64,000 nt of DNA from Treponema sp. Lineage in GTDB: Bacteria; Spirochaetota; Spirochaetia; Treponematales; Treponemataceae. The stretch spans positions 62,001 to 126,000 of the forward strand of contig JAFUYH010000013.1 of NCBI GenBank assembly GCA_017470605.1. The letters are read 5' to 3'. Below the pieces are notes generated by a model. The model ran no database searches. It saw nothing but the letters and a program-made list of their open reading frames with translations, and was not told the origin of the DNA. Numbering within the stretch: position 1 is the stretch's first letter; each line of letters begins with the position of its first letter. Positions 44,400 to 53,827 of this stretch are shown here, in pieces. Made by a program: the position numbers and the translations under genes.

Positions 44400-46454
44400 A
44401 TGGACAAAAGTAAAGATAACACCATTGATGAAACAAGCAGCGGAAGCATAGAGAATATTCTTCCAACCACAAATGAAGAAGAAATGAAAAATCTGATGAA
44501 AGATTTGGACCGCGAACAGGCTTACCGCGAACACAAATGCTGGCGTCAGTACATTACGGTTATTATTTCGGTTGTTTTTGTTGCATTCCAGCTTTATGCA
44601 ACGCTTTCAGGAACTGTAACTGCTCAAATTTTAAGGGCAACCCACCTTGCTTTTGTGCAGCTTCTTGCCTTCCTGCTTTTTCCAGCGTCAAAAAAACTTC
44701 CCCGAAATACCCTTCCTTTATACGATGTTCTTTTGGGGCTTGCAGGCGCCGGCTGCTGGATGTACATTGTCATCAACTTTGAATCTCTTGTACGCCGTTC
44801 AGGCAACAATACCACTCTGGACGTAATAATAGGTATTCTAGGAATACTGATTCTTTTTGAAAGCTGCCGCCGCATTGTGGGCTTTCCTATTATGATTATT
44901 GCTGCAATTTTTGTAATTTATGCCTTTACAGGAAAATACCTTCCAGGCTTTTTACATCACCGTGGTTATTCACTGCAGCGCGTTGTCTGCCATCTCTTCT
45001 ATAATACAGAAGGTATTATGGGTACTCCAATCGGGGCCTGTTCAACATTCATCTTCCTTTTCATCCTTTTTGGTGCCCTGCTTGAAAAAACAGGAATCGG
45101 TCAGTTTTTTATTGATGTCTGCAACTCAATTGCAGGAGGCGCAAGCGGAGGTCCAGCAAAAGTTGCGGTTCTTTCTTCTGCCCTTCTGGGAACTGTTTCA
45201 GGCTCTTCTGTTTCAAACACAGTAGGCTCAGGTTCTTTCACAATTCCTATGATGAAAAAACTTGGCTATAAACCGGAGTTTGCAGGTGCTGTAGAAGCCT
45301 CTGCCTCTACAGGAGGACAGCTTATGCCTCCGATTATGGGTGCCGCAGCCTTTCTTATGGCAGAAAGTCTTGGGATGCCTTACATTAGCATTGTAAAGGC
45401 AGCCATCATTCCGGCAGTCCTTTATTTTACAGGAATCTTCATTACCGTTCATCTTGAAGCAAAAAAACTTGGACTCAAAGGTCTTCCACGCGAAGAGCTT
45501 CCACGTTTTCTTCCACTCTTCCTTTCTAAAGGTTACATGATTATTCCTCTTATCGTAATAATCTGGTTCCTTTGTGCAGGAAAAACCGCTGTTTTTGCAG
45601 CCCTTATGGGAATTGTAGCCTGCCTTGTGATTGGAATTGCAGTTTCAATCGTAGACCTTGCAAAAGGCCGAAAACCTACCTTTGGGGCAAAAGACATTGT
45701 TGACGTAATGTGCGCCGCAGCCAGAAACATCATCAGTGTTGCAATTGCCTGCGGTATGGCCGGAATCATCATCGGTATTGTAACCCTTACAGGACTGGGG
45801 CTAAAACTTGGAGCAGGGCTGGTTTCTCTTGCCCATGGAAAACTCTTCCTTACCCTTATGTTCACAATGATTGCTTCCATCATTCTGGGAATGGGAGCAC
45901 CTACAACTGCAAACTACCTTATTACTTCTACAATCACTGCCGGCGCAATTATTCAGCTTGGTGTACAGCCTCTGGCAGCCCACATGTTTGCCTTCTACTT
46001 TGGAATCATCGCAGACGTTACGCCGCCGGTTGCCCTTGCAGCCATTGCCGGAGCCGCCATTGCCAAGGCAAAACCTATGAAGACTGCCGTAAATGCAACA
46101 AAACTTGCAATCGGGGCCTTTATAATTCCTTATATGTTTGTCTATAATCCGCAAATGCTTATGATAAACTCAAATGCGCCTACCTTAATCTTTATTGTTC
46201 TCACAGCCTTAATCGGAATGTTTGGAATCAGCGTTTCACTTGAAGGTTATGGCTTTGGCTTTACAGGAATTCTTCACGGTACAGATAAAGCAAAAGGTCT
46301 TGTTACTGCACTTGATGTAATTGAAAGGCTCCTCTTTGCTTTTGCAGGAATCATGTGCGTAATACCAGAAACAAGAAGTGATATTATAGGATTAAGCATG
46401 ATGACAGTGCTGATTGCTTATCAGATTATAGTCAAGAAGATTGTGAAAAAATAA
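44400..46454 (+). CDS. TRAP transporter fused 4TM/12TM permease
   Basis: A 684-residue integral membrane protein with about 17 hydrophobic spans. The N-terminal quarter corresponds to the small DctQ-like subunit; the rest is the DctM-like permease, with conserved EGIMGTPIGACSTFIFLFILFG, a GTVSGSSVSNTVGSGSFTIPMMKK loop and GMGAPTTANYL. The fused form is typical of TAXI systems. It uses an ion gradient to import the substrate held by the lipoprotein at 42927. AGGAGAAG precedes the ATG. Confidence 0.92.
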   Translation: MDKSKDNTIDETSSGSIENILPTTNEEEMKNLMKDLDREQAYREHKCWRQYITVIISVVFVAFQLYATLSGTVTAQILRATHLAFVQLLAFLLFPASKKLPRNTLPLYDVLLGLAGAGCWMYIVINFESLVRRSGNNTTLDVIIGILGILILFESCRRIVGFPIMIIAAIFVIYAFTGKYLPGFLHHRGYSLQRVVCHLFYNTEGIMGTPIGACSTFIFLFILFGALLEKTGIGQFFIDVCNSIAGGASGGPAKVAVLSSALLGTVSGSSVSNTVGSGSFTIPMMKKLGYKPEFAGAVEASASTGGQLMPPIMGAAAFLMAESLGMPYISIVKAAIIPAVLYFTGIFITVHLEAKKLGLKGLPREELPRFLPLFLSKGYMIIPLIVIIWFLCAGKTAVFAALMGIVACLVIGIAVSIVDLAKGRKPTFGAKDIVDVMCAAARNIISVAIACGMAGIIIGIVTLTGLGLKLGAGLVSLAHGKLFLTLMFTMIASIILGMGAPTTANYLITSTITAGAIIQLGVQPLAAHMFAFYFGIIADVTPPVALAAIAGAAIAKAKPMKTAVNATKLAIGAFIIPYMFVYNPQMLMINSNAPTLIFIVLTALIGMFGISVSLEGYGFGFTGILHGTDKAKGLVTALDVIERLLFAFAGIMCVIPETRSDIIGLSMMTVLIAYQIIVKKIVKK

Positions 46455-46532
46455 TATTTTACTTGACGACAGGCTCTGATTTTCAGTAACTTAATTATAA
46501 ACTTAAAAATATAAATCGAGGTGTAATAAAAT

Positions 46533-46808
46533 ATGAAAATTAAACCATTAGCAGACCGCGTACTTGTTAAAAATGACAAGGCTGAAACTAAAACTTCAAG
46601 CGGAATTATCATTCCAGAAGCAGCTCAGGAAAAAACTCAGACTGCTACAGTCGTAGAAGTTGGACCTGGTACGGAAGATGAAAAAATCACCGTTAAGAAG
46701 GGCGACCGCATTATGTATGACAAATATGCAGGAACTCAGATTAAGATTGACGGCGAAGACCATCTTATTCTTAAAATGAATGATATTATTGCTGTAATTA
46801 CAGACTAA
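46533..46808 (+). CDS. groS: Co-chaperonin GroES
   Basis: A 91-residue GroES with KPLADRVLVKNDKAETKTSSGIIIP at the start (mobile loop region) and YDKYAGTQIKIDGEDHLILKMNDIIAVI at the end. It caps the GroEL ring. It is far from groL (41 kb in this window), an arrangement typical of treponemes. A GAGGTG-type ribosome binding site lies 12 bases before the ATG. I find no CIRCE repeat upstream. Confidence 0.97.
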   Translation: MKIKPLADRVLVKNDKAETKTSSGIIIPEAAQEKTQTATVVEVGPGTEDEKITVKKGDRIMYDKYAGTQIKIDGEDHLILKMNDIIAVITD

Positions 46809-46822
46809 TATTTTTCTAAAGA

Positions 46823-48670
46823 CTAGTGTTTTAACTTTTCTTTCAGAACAGATGCCCTTGCGTTTTCAGGATATAGCGATGAAGCATATTCTGCAGAACG
46901 GAGGGCATTTTTTGTATCTCCCATAGCAACATAAATACGTGCAATACGGTAGAAAATTTCTGACCGGGTAGAATTCCGGCTTTCGCGGCCAGCAGCCCTT
47001 CCATATAAATCCAGAGCTTTTTCCCTTTTTCGCTCTGCAACATATATTTCTGCAAGATTCATGCAGGATGCAATAGAAACATTCTGAGAAATAAATCCTT
47101 CTTCCAGGATTCCTCCGCTTTCGTATACGCAATATTCATAAAGGCGTAAGGCTTCATCCTTCATGTGGAACCAGGCTGCAAACCATGCGGCAAATTCCAC
47201 AATTGAAATATCATAAAGCCTTACGTTCTCTATAAATGAATCCCAGGAAAAAAGATCCTCTTCTTTTGTTCCCAGCAGGTCAACATTAATATCTTCTATA
47301 TATCTTGTAAACAGATGATAGGCATCATCATACTGTTTTGTGCGCAAAAGAAAGTTCAGGGCATACTGTACAAGCAGGGTCTTGTATTTTTCATTTTCAT
47401 CATAACTCTGTTCCATGATTACCCAAAGATCCCTGTTTTTTTCTCTTTCTGAAATTTCAGGATTCATTTTATAGTGCAAGTCTAAAATTGCTATGCTAAG
47501 GTAAGGGTCTTTTGTAACAGCAGAAGCCTTTTCTATGCGGTAGAGGGCATCACTTAAAGGAATTTTTCTGCGGCTGTCATACTGCTGCATTTCCAAAGTA
47601 GAAATGCCGGCCCTCCGCAAGGCCCTTATTTCATCATCCTCTTTTCTCTGAAGATTTGAAGTATAGGCAAAATCTGAATAAAGAATTAAAGAAGGAGTAT
47701 AATTTTCCCAGCGGTTTACCATATAAAAAAGAAGGTCGGCACAGCGGTCATCCAAGCCCTGATTTCTTGCCCAGATTGCACTGTTTAAGAACAGACCCGG
47801 CAGAAGAGCCTCATCAGCTTTTCCTAACTGCAGGGAATCAATTCCCATTACAATGTCACGCCGTGAAAGTTCAGATTTTTCAATATCAGAAACAGCCATA
47901 TAGGCATCAGATTCCAGTGCCGCAATCTGAATGTAAGAAGTTTTGAAACGAGATTTGTCTGCATAATTGGCAAGAAGTTTTTTTGCATATTCTGCGGTAT
48001 CAAGACTTTCATAATATCTTCCAGCATCATATTGTACTAAAGCCCAGAAAAAAGCATCGTCTGCGTCAGAAAATGCCTCCGGCACAAGAGCAAGGGCTGA
48101 ATCATACAAGCCCTCTGCCAAATTGCATACAGCACAGTTCCTAAGCCAGATAGGATTTCTGGAACCTTTATAGGCATCATAATAAACCTGATAGAACTGG
48201 GGGTCTTTATAAAAGGAATCTGCGGCAGTCTGATTTTCTATAAGTGCCTTACGCAAAATAACTTCTGAATTCAGAGAGGCATATTTTGTTCCTTTTAATT
48301 TTTTTGTGTAAGAGGCCGCTTCCTGCAGCATGTTACGCCTCAAAAGAAAATCTGCATAAACAGCCAGCAGTTCTTCATTATCTGAATTCTTTTTCAGGGC
48401 TTTTTTAAGGATTTTTTCTGCCGGAAGGTTTTCTCCAATCTTTGAATAGCGCTTGTAAATTCCTATATATGACCAGGAATCAAATGCTTTTTTTTCAAGT
48501 TTTTTCAGTTCCTTTACGGCTGCCTGCATTTGATTCTGCGAAATAAGGGCATCTACAATAGCAAACTGGCTTGTTAAAGACTTTTGCTCCGCCTTTACGC
48601 TGCAGGAAAGAAGGCAGAGCAAAAAAAGAAGTGATAATGAAAATATAAACCGAACGGTCTTTCTATTCAT
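46823..48670 (-). CDS. TPR-repeat lipoprotein
   Basis: A 615-residue protein with a lipobox ending LLSC (Cys24) and then alpha-helical repeats. Clear TPR-like pairs occur near residues 50-110 (AAVKELKKLEKKAFDSWSYIGIYKRYSKIGENLPAEKILKKAL is the pattern) and at the C terminus (ALDLYGRAAGRESRN..., KNALRSAEYASSLYPENARA). It probably scaffolds an envelope complex; the partner is unknown. Its first codons overlap nusB by 8 bases, so it is cotranscribed with nusB, the SurA-like gene and possibly alaS. Confidence 0.82.
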   Translation of the reverse strand: MNRKTVRFIFSLSLLFLLCLLSCSVKAEQKSLTSQFAIVDALISQNQMQAAVKELKKLEKKAFDSWSYIGIYKRYSKIGENLPAEKILKKALKKNSDNEELLAVYADFLLRRNMLQEAASYTKKLKGTKYASLNSEVILRKALIENQTAADSFYKDPQFYQVYYDAYKGSRNPIWLRNCAVCNLAEGLYDSALALVPEAFSDADDAFFWALVQYDAGRYYESLDTAEYAKKLLANYADKSRFKTSYIQIAALESDAYMAVSDIEKSELSRRDIVMGIDSLQLGKADEALLPGLFLNSAIWARNQGLDDRCADLLFYMVNRWENYTPSLILYSDFAYTSNLQRKEDDEIRALRRAGISTLEMQQYDSRRKIPLSDALYRIEKASAVTKDPYLSIAILDLHYKMNPEISEREKNRDLWVIMEQSYDENEKYKTLLVQYALNFLLRTKQYDDAYHLFTRYIEDINVDLLGTKEEDLFSWDSFIENVRLYDISIVEFAAWFAAWFHMKDEALRLYEYCVYESGGILEEGFISQNVSIASCMNLAEIYVAERKREKALDLYGRAAGRESRNSTRSEIFYRIARIYVAMGDTKNALRSAEYASSLYPENARASVLKEKLKH

Positions 48671-49106
48671 TTTTCCCTATTTTATCAAGAATTGCATTTA
48701 TAAACTTGTAGGAATCATCGGTTCCGTAATTTTTTGCAATATTAACGGCTTCGTCAATTACAATTTTTGGGTCAATTTCTTTCTGATACATAAGTTCATA
48801 AGTGCTGGTTCGCAAAATAGCAAGGGCAACTTTATTTATTCTGTCAAAACTCCAGTTTGCAGAAAGATGTGCGGTAATAACCCCGTCTATTTCGTCAATA
48901 TGAGAAATTGTTCCCGAAATAATAAGACTTGCAAACAAGCGTTCTTCTTTTGCGTTTTCAGAAGGCTCTTCCGGCTCCGTACCTGCTTCAATCTCTGAAT
49001 CTTTCTGAAGCCATGAAAATGTAAGAATATCATCAATAGAGGCTCTGCTTACATCCCATGAGTACAATGCCTGAAAGGCCAGTATTCTTCCTTTTCTTCT
49101 AGACAC
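48663..49106 (-). CDS. nusB: Transcription antitermination factor NusB
   Basis: A 147-residue all-helical protein with the family's RILAFQALYSWD start and the C-terminal signature FDRINKVALAILRTSTYELMY, then IDEAVNIAKNYGTDDSYKFINAILDKI. NusB binds boxA RNA with S10 (NusE) in rRNA antitermination. It lies 3 bases after the SurA-like gene and overlaps the TPR gene. Confidence 0.95.
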   Translation of the reverse strand: MSRRKGRILAFQALYSWDVSRASIDDILTFSWLQKDSEIEAGTEPEEPSENAKEERLFASLIISGTISHIDEIDGVITAHLSANWSFDRINKVALAILRTSTYELMYQKEIDPKIVIDEAVNIAKNYGTDDSYKFINAILDKIGKNE

Positions 49107-49109
49107 AGC

Positions 49110-50195
49110 TTACTCTCCCCATTCAAGGAGCTTGTCCAAAGCAGCACCTGTCTTTTTCATCTCAACATTTTCTGCAGTATTCAAAGATTTTGACAAATCC
49201 TGTGCAGCTTTCTGAACGTACTGCATCTGCTTCTGCTGAGTAATAAGAGTACGAACATATTCATAAACAGTTATTGTTGAATCCGGCTGATAAATATCAA
49301 ACAAGTCAAGGAGTTTGGCATTATACTTTTTAAGGATTGCAATAAAGCGGAAATCTTTTTCTGTTTCATTTATATCAGAAATAAATCCTTCATTCTGGTT
49401 AAAAAGAACCTGAAGATTTGCGAAAGTCATTCCAATGCCGTTTGCAGACTGTTCATTCATAGGAACAATTATTTCTCCTGCCTGATAACCAGAACCTTCT
49501 GTTTCAGACTGGAGGGCAATCTGTTCAGCAGTCAGTTTCTTATCCTTATATTTATTTAAGAAATCATTAAGTTTAAGTTTTGCAGCCTCTGCATCATTTT
49601 CTTTTGGCACAACAACAAGAAGAACCTTCATCATATCATTCCATACAAACTGACTTTTCTGGCTCTGATATGCAGAACGGATTTCTTCATCTGTTGCGGC
49701 AACCTTCTGCAAGGCAGCCTGATTCTGCTGAACTACATACTGCTGAATCATCAGCTGGGTCTTCAAATAATTCTTATAATCAACAGCATTCATTCCCACA
49801 TCACGGATAAGGAGTTCATCAAGTGTAATTCCCTGAGTTTTCTGAACAATTTCTGCAAGCTGTTTTTCTGTTACTGCAGCACCTACAGACTGGCTGAGCC
49901 CCTGGGCAAAATACTGGTCAACATAACTGTCCGGGATTGTAATTCCTGCTTTCTGGGCAGCCTGATACATAAGGCGTTCTTCAATCAGGTTATCAAGAAC
50001 CATGTGCTTCTGTTCAAGAGTAAGAGGATTCTTTGTCTGTTTCTGATAAACATTTACCCTGCTTTTTAACTGTTTTACAGTAATAGGCTCACTCTTATTG
50101 TATTTTACAATAGCAAGCACCTGTAAATCTGCCTGAGCAAAAAGAGATGCTGCTGCAAGTAATAAAAATGTCAAAGAAAGTGCAAGTTTTTTCAT
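49110..50195 (-). CDS. SurA N-domain-like periplasmic chaperone
   Basis: A 361-residue protein with a signal peptide (LALSLTFLLLAAASLFAQA). Residues about 50-200 follow the SurA/PpiD N-terminal chaperone pattern (LEQKHMVLDNLIEERLMYQAAQKAGITIPDSYVDQYF), which cradles unfolded outer-membrane proteins. A recognisable parvulin domain with its catalytic residues is not evident, so it probably acts as a chaperone rather than an active prolyl isomerase. Gln-rich stretches are frequent in the second half. Confidence 0.72.
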   Translation of the reverse strand: MKKLALSLTFLLLAAASLFAQADLQVLAIVKYNKSEPITVKQLKSRVNVYQKQTKNPLTLEQKHMVLDNLIEERLMYQAAQKAGITIPDSYVDQYFAQGLSQSVGAAVTEKQLAEIVQKTQGITLDELLIRDVGMNAVDYKNYLKTQLMIQQYVVQQNQAALQKVAATDEEIRSAYQSQKSQFVWNDMMKVLLVVVPKENDAEAAKLKLNDFLNKYKDKKLTAEQIALQSETEGSGYQAGEIIVPMNEQSANGIGMTFANLQVLFNQNEGFISDINETEKDFRFIAILKKYNAKLLDLFDIYQPDSTITVYEYVRTLITQQKQMQYVQKAAQDLSKSLNTAENVEMKKTGAALDKLLEWGE

Positions 50196-50291
50196 TTTAT
50201 AAATCCTTAAATTATATGTTTTGCGCTATTTATTATAACATACAAATGAATAATAAGTTACGCATTTGTTTGTTTTTTATTCAGCACGTCA

Positions 50292-52121
50292 TTATTTATC
50301 CAATGGAAGTCCTGTTCCCGGCGTAATTACAGCACGGATACGGCGCACACCGGCAGACGAGCTCTGCTCCTTCTGAATCTTAAATTCACCAATCTGGGCT
50401 GTATGCTGAACGTGAGGGCCACCACAAACTTCCTTGCTGAACCAGTCATTCTTAGCGTCGCGGCCGATTGTGTAAACCTTAACGTCCTCGCCATACTTGT
50501 TTGTAAAGAGGGCACGCGCTCCTTCTGCCTGAGCCTGAGAGAGAGGCATAACTTCCATAGTAACAGGAAGGTCTTCCTTAATCTTTTCGTTTACGATGTC
50601 TTCTACCTTCTGAATTTCTTCCTTAGTCATAGGGCGTTCAAAAGTGAAGTCAAAGCGCATACGCTCGTTGTTGATGTTTGAGCCTTTCTGGGCAACCTGA
50701 TCGCCAAGAACATTAACCAGAGCCTGCTGCAAAAGGTGTGTTGCAGTGTGGTATTTTGTTGTAATTTCAGACTGCTCTGCAAGACCACCCTTAGCGGCTC
50801 CTGCGTCTACAGTTTTAGATGCTTCCTGGTGCTTGCGCTCAGCTTCCTTAAAGCCTTCTACGTCTACTGTAAAGCCGTGTTCAGCTCCAAGCTCCTGAGT
50901 AAGCTCAAGAGGATAGCCGTAAGTTTCGTAAAGATTATAGGCAACCTTTCCGCTGATGATTTTCTTAGGATTCTTCATAAGGTTTGGAAGAAGTTTCTGG
51001 AATTCTGCCTCACCTTTTGTAAGGGTGTGGCGGAACTTTGCTTCCTCGGCTGTAAGCTCCTTGTAAACCTTTTCGCGGTTCTGCTCCAGCTCTGGGTAAG
51101 GTCCCTTGAAGTTTTCAATAACTGTAGCAGCTACTTCTGCCATGAAGTCCTTTTCGATTCCAAGCTTCATTCCATGGCGGACTGCCCGGCGGATAAGGCG
51201 GCGGAGAACGTAACCGGCACCTACTCGGTCTGGAGTAACTCCTCTCTGGTCTCCAAGAATGAATACAGAAGAGCGGGTGTGGTCTGCAATAATGCGGACT
51301 GACTTGTCTTTTTCTTCATCTGTACCGTATTTATAGCCGGAAAGATTTTCGATTGTCTTAATGATTGGCTGGAAAACTTCTGTAAGGTAAACCGAAGTTT
51401 TTCCCTGCAAAATGCAGTTTGTGCGCTCAAGGCCCATTCCTGTATCAACGTTTTTCTTTTCCAGCGGAAGAAGAGTTTTTTCGTCTACGCGGTTATACTG
51501 CATGAAAACGTTGTTCCAGATTTCCATCCAGTTTGCGGAATCTGTCCCCTTGTTGCTTCCAACAGGAGGAAGGCCTTCTCCAACCCAGTAGAAAATTTCT
51601 GTATCAGGACCGCAAGGGCCTGTAGGGCCAGCTGCCCACCAGTTGTCGCTTGCAGGAAGGTAAGCAATCTTATCCTCCGGCATTCCGTTTTCTTTCCAGT
51701 AACCGGCAGCTTCTTCATCACGTGGAGCGTTTTCATCACCTGCAAAAACAGTTACACTGATTTTTTTAGGGTCAAGGCCGAGCCATTCTTTACTTGTAAG
51801 GAATTCGTAAGAAAATGCAATAGACTCTTTTTTAAAGTAGTCGCCAAGAGACCAGTTACCAAGCATTTCAAAACAGGTAAGGTGACTAGGGTCGCCTACT
51901 TCTTCAATATCACCAGTACGGATACATTTCTGATAGTCGGTAAGACGGGTTCCCGCAGGGTGTTTTTCACCAAGAAGATAAGGAACAAGGGGATGCATTC
52001 CCGCCATTGTAAACAAAACAGAAGGGTCATTTTCAGGAATTAAAGACTGACCTGAAATTTCAACATGATTTTTACTTTTAAAGAACTCAATATATTTTGA
52101 GCGAAGTTCGTTAGCGTTCAT
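50292..52121 (-). CDS. alaS: Alanyl-tRNA synthetase, short spirochaetal form
   Basis: A 609-residue class II synthetase. The catalytic domain begins LRSKYIEFFKSKNHVEISGQSLIPENDPSVLFTMAG; tRNA-recognition and editing domains follow, with the zinc-type HxxxH motif in HTATHLLQQAL and CGGPHVQHT near the end. The usual C-terminal C-Ala domain and its coiled coil are absent, so the protein is about 260 residues shorter than E. coli AlaRS, as in other treponemes. No Shine-Dalgarno is present. A near-consensus promoter ends 8 bases before the ATG, predicting a transcript with almost no leader. Confidence 0.96.
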   Translation of the reverse strand: MNANELRSKYIEFFKSKNHVEISGQSLIPENDPSVLFTMAGMHPLVPYLLGEKHPAGTRLTDYQKCIRTGDIEEVGDPSHLTCFEMLGNWSLGDYFKKESIAFSYEFLTSKEWLGLDPKKISVTVFAGDENAPRDEEAAGYWKENGMPEDKIAYLPASDNWWAAGPTGPCGPDTEIFYWVGEGLPPVGSNKGTDSANWMEIWNNVFMQYNRVDEKTLLPLEKKNVDTGMGLERTNCILQGKTSVYLTEVFQPIIKTIENLSGYKYGTDEEKDKSVRIIADHTRSSVFILGDQRGVTPDRVGAGYVLRRLIRRAVRHGMKLGIEKDFMAEVAATVIENFKGPYPELEQNREKVYKELTAEEAKFRHTLTKGEAEFQKLLPNLMKNPKKIISGKVAYNLYETYGYPLELTQELGAEHGFTVDVEGFKEAERKHQEASKTVDAGAAKGGLAEQSEITTKYHTATHLLQQALVNVLGDQVAQKGSNINNERMRFDFTFERPMTKEEIQKVEDIVNEKIKEDLPVTMEVMPLSQAQAEGARALFTNKYGEDVKVYTIGRDAKNDWFSKEVCGGPHVQHTAQIGEFKIQKEQSSSAGVRRIRAVITPGTGLPLDK

Positions 52122-52129
52122 AGCGGATA

Positions 52130-52158
52130 ATTATATCATTTTTTCTATAATATGTCAT
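52130..52158 (-). promoter_or_regulatory. alaS promoter, predicted near-leaderless start
   Basis: On the minus strand ATGACA (52153-52158), a 17-bp spacer and TATAAT (52130-52135) lie 8 bases upstream of the alaS ATG, so transcription should begin at or just before the start codon. Confidence 0.65.
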
Positions 52159-53710
52159 TATCTTTTGAACTAGTCATGGTGAATGATTTACCCTCTGTAG
52201 AAAAACATTCGGTTGGAGTTATTACTACTGGAGTAAAAATTATAGTTCCGTAATCAATTACAGATTTTTCTACAGTGCGATTTCTGACAGTTTCCGTAAT
52301 TATTTTAGAGCCGAAAAAGAGTTCGTAATATTCGTTTAAATGTGAGTATTCAGAATCTGCCCTCAGCTGAATTACATAACTGTCACCAATTTTCTGCAGG
52401 GTATATATTCCATACTCCTGAATGTCTGCAGTCTGGAAAGTATATCGGAATTTGTCAAATGACATGGAAACAGAAGAATCAGAAGAAGTCCATTCAGAAA
52501 CAGAAGTCAGTTCCTTTGCATAAGATTCCATCATTACATCCCTTGCTTCATTTTCAAAGGAAGACTGCAGGCTCATCTTCTTATATTCGCCATCCCACAT
52601 AGTATTTTCTTTAATCAGAAGATTTACGGAATCGCGGATAGAAACCCTGATTTCATCAAGATTCACAAGAGAAATATCAAAACGGCGGTTAAGACTCATA
52701 ATATCTGCATTAACTGCAGTAAGGTAAATTCCATTATGACGGAGTTTGCTGTCTTCCCACTCATATACTTCCTGAACATCAGAAACCAGCTGGATAATTT
52801 CATTATTTTCATAATCAAAAAACAGATAGCGGATATTTCCATCTGAATTAGAAGTTTTATACCAAAGCCCGCTCAAAAAGGCTCCGAATGTTTCTACAGT
52901 TCCATCCTGAATTCTTGAAAGTTCCTTAGCCGCAAGACGTCCCGCAGTTACTTTTATTTCCTGAGCAAGCATATAGTGCTGGGCAAGGGCATTCCACCTG
53001 TATTCCTGCTGAATCTGATTCATTTCTGAGGCAGCCTGAGAACCTGAGTCTGAACGGTCTGATTTATATACCCATACTGAAAAACTTTCTCCTTTTGAAA
53101 GTGAAAGTTCATAGGATTCTGAACGTTCTACCTGCTGAATAAAAACAGTTCCGTCACAAGAAAACTTACCTATTGAAACCATTTTTCCTTCACCGTCTGA
53201 AAGATAGTGCAGGATTTCCATTACATAGTTTCCGTCGTTATCTACACCCTGATAGATAAGGGCATTCTTGTGTTCCCCGGTAACGTCCATTCCCGTATAA
53301 GAAAAAGTCCTCATTCTGGTAAAGGGTGTAAGAATTGCTTCCAGCCTTTTATAATTTCCACTATCAGGATTCAGGATTGCCGGAACAATAAACATATTCT
53401 GAGAATCTGCCCGGCGCACAACAATTACTTCATCATCATAACCGTCATTGTTTATGTCTATTGTAAGCGTACTGAGCAGGGTTTCTCCCCCCAGCAAAGG
53501 AACAAAAGTTTCGTATTTTTCGGCTTCTATGCCGGAAGAAGACCTTTCGTTTTCATCACTTTCAGAAGATGAAGTTTTAGGAGACACAACCTTTGCACGT
53601 GTAAACTGTTTTTCTGAATTTCCGCCTATCAGTTTCTGTGAAATAAAAAATGCGGCACCTAAAATCAAAACTATAAAAAGAAATAAGAGAGGGATTGTCC
53701 TGGCTTTCAT
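52145..53710 (-). CDS. Membrane-anchored treponemal protein, possible pallilysin-related adhesin
   Basis: A 521-residue protein with one N-terminal span (IPLLFLFIVLILGAAFFI) and a long extracytoplasmic part. An Asp-rich segment DINNDGYDDEVIVVRR has an FG-GAP/dockerin-like calcium-binding pattern (D-x-N-x-D-G). The rest is beta-rich without a recognised domain. Treponemal proteins of this size and layout have been called pallilysin-related adhesins; I make this link from memory of the family and hold it loosely. I see no HExxH protease motif. It lies upstream of alaS, whose promoter overlaps its end. Confidence 0.5.
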   Translation of the reverse strand: MKARTIPLLFLFIVLILGAAFFISQKLIGGNSEKQFTRAKVVSPKTSSSESDENERSSSGIEAEKYETFVPLLGGETLLSTLTIDINNDGYDDEVIVVRRADSQNMFIVPAILNPDSGNYKRLEAILTPFTRMRTFSYTGMDVTGEHKNALIYQGVDNDGNYVMEILHYLSDGEGKMVSIGKFSCDGTVFIQQVERSESYELSLSKGESFSVWVYKSDRSDSGSQAASEMNQIQQEYRWNALAQHYMLAQEIKVTAGRLAAKELSRIQDGTVETFGAFLSGLWYKTSNSDGNIRYLFFDYENNEIIQLVSDVQEVYEWEDSKLRHNGIYLTAVNADIMSLNRRFDISLVNLDEIRVSIRDSVNLLIKENTMWDGEYKKMSLQSSFENEARDVMMESYAKELTSVSEWTSSDSSVSMSFDKFRYTFQTADIQEYGIYTLQKIGDSYVIQLRADSEYSHLNEYYELFFGSKIITETVRNRTVEKSVIDYGTIIFTPVVITPTECFSTEGKSFTMTSSKDNDIL

Positions 53711-53827
53711 ACTTATCTAAAAATATAATGTGAATTGTATATTTTCTCAAGTTGCGAATAAAAGAAAGATAGTGCAAAATATTAGTGAATTATATTATTA
53801 CTTTAAGCAGCGCTCATGGAGGAAATT

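Noticed and set aside
52122..52160. T-box or other aminoacyl-tRNA-sensing leader before alaS
   Set aside because: The promoter lies within 10 bases of the start codon, leaving no room for a structured leader. The tyrS leader likewise shows no T-box AGGGTGGNACCGCG-like sequence.
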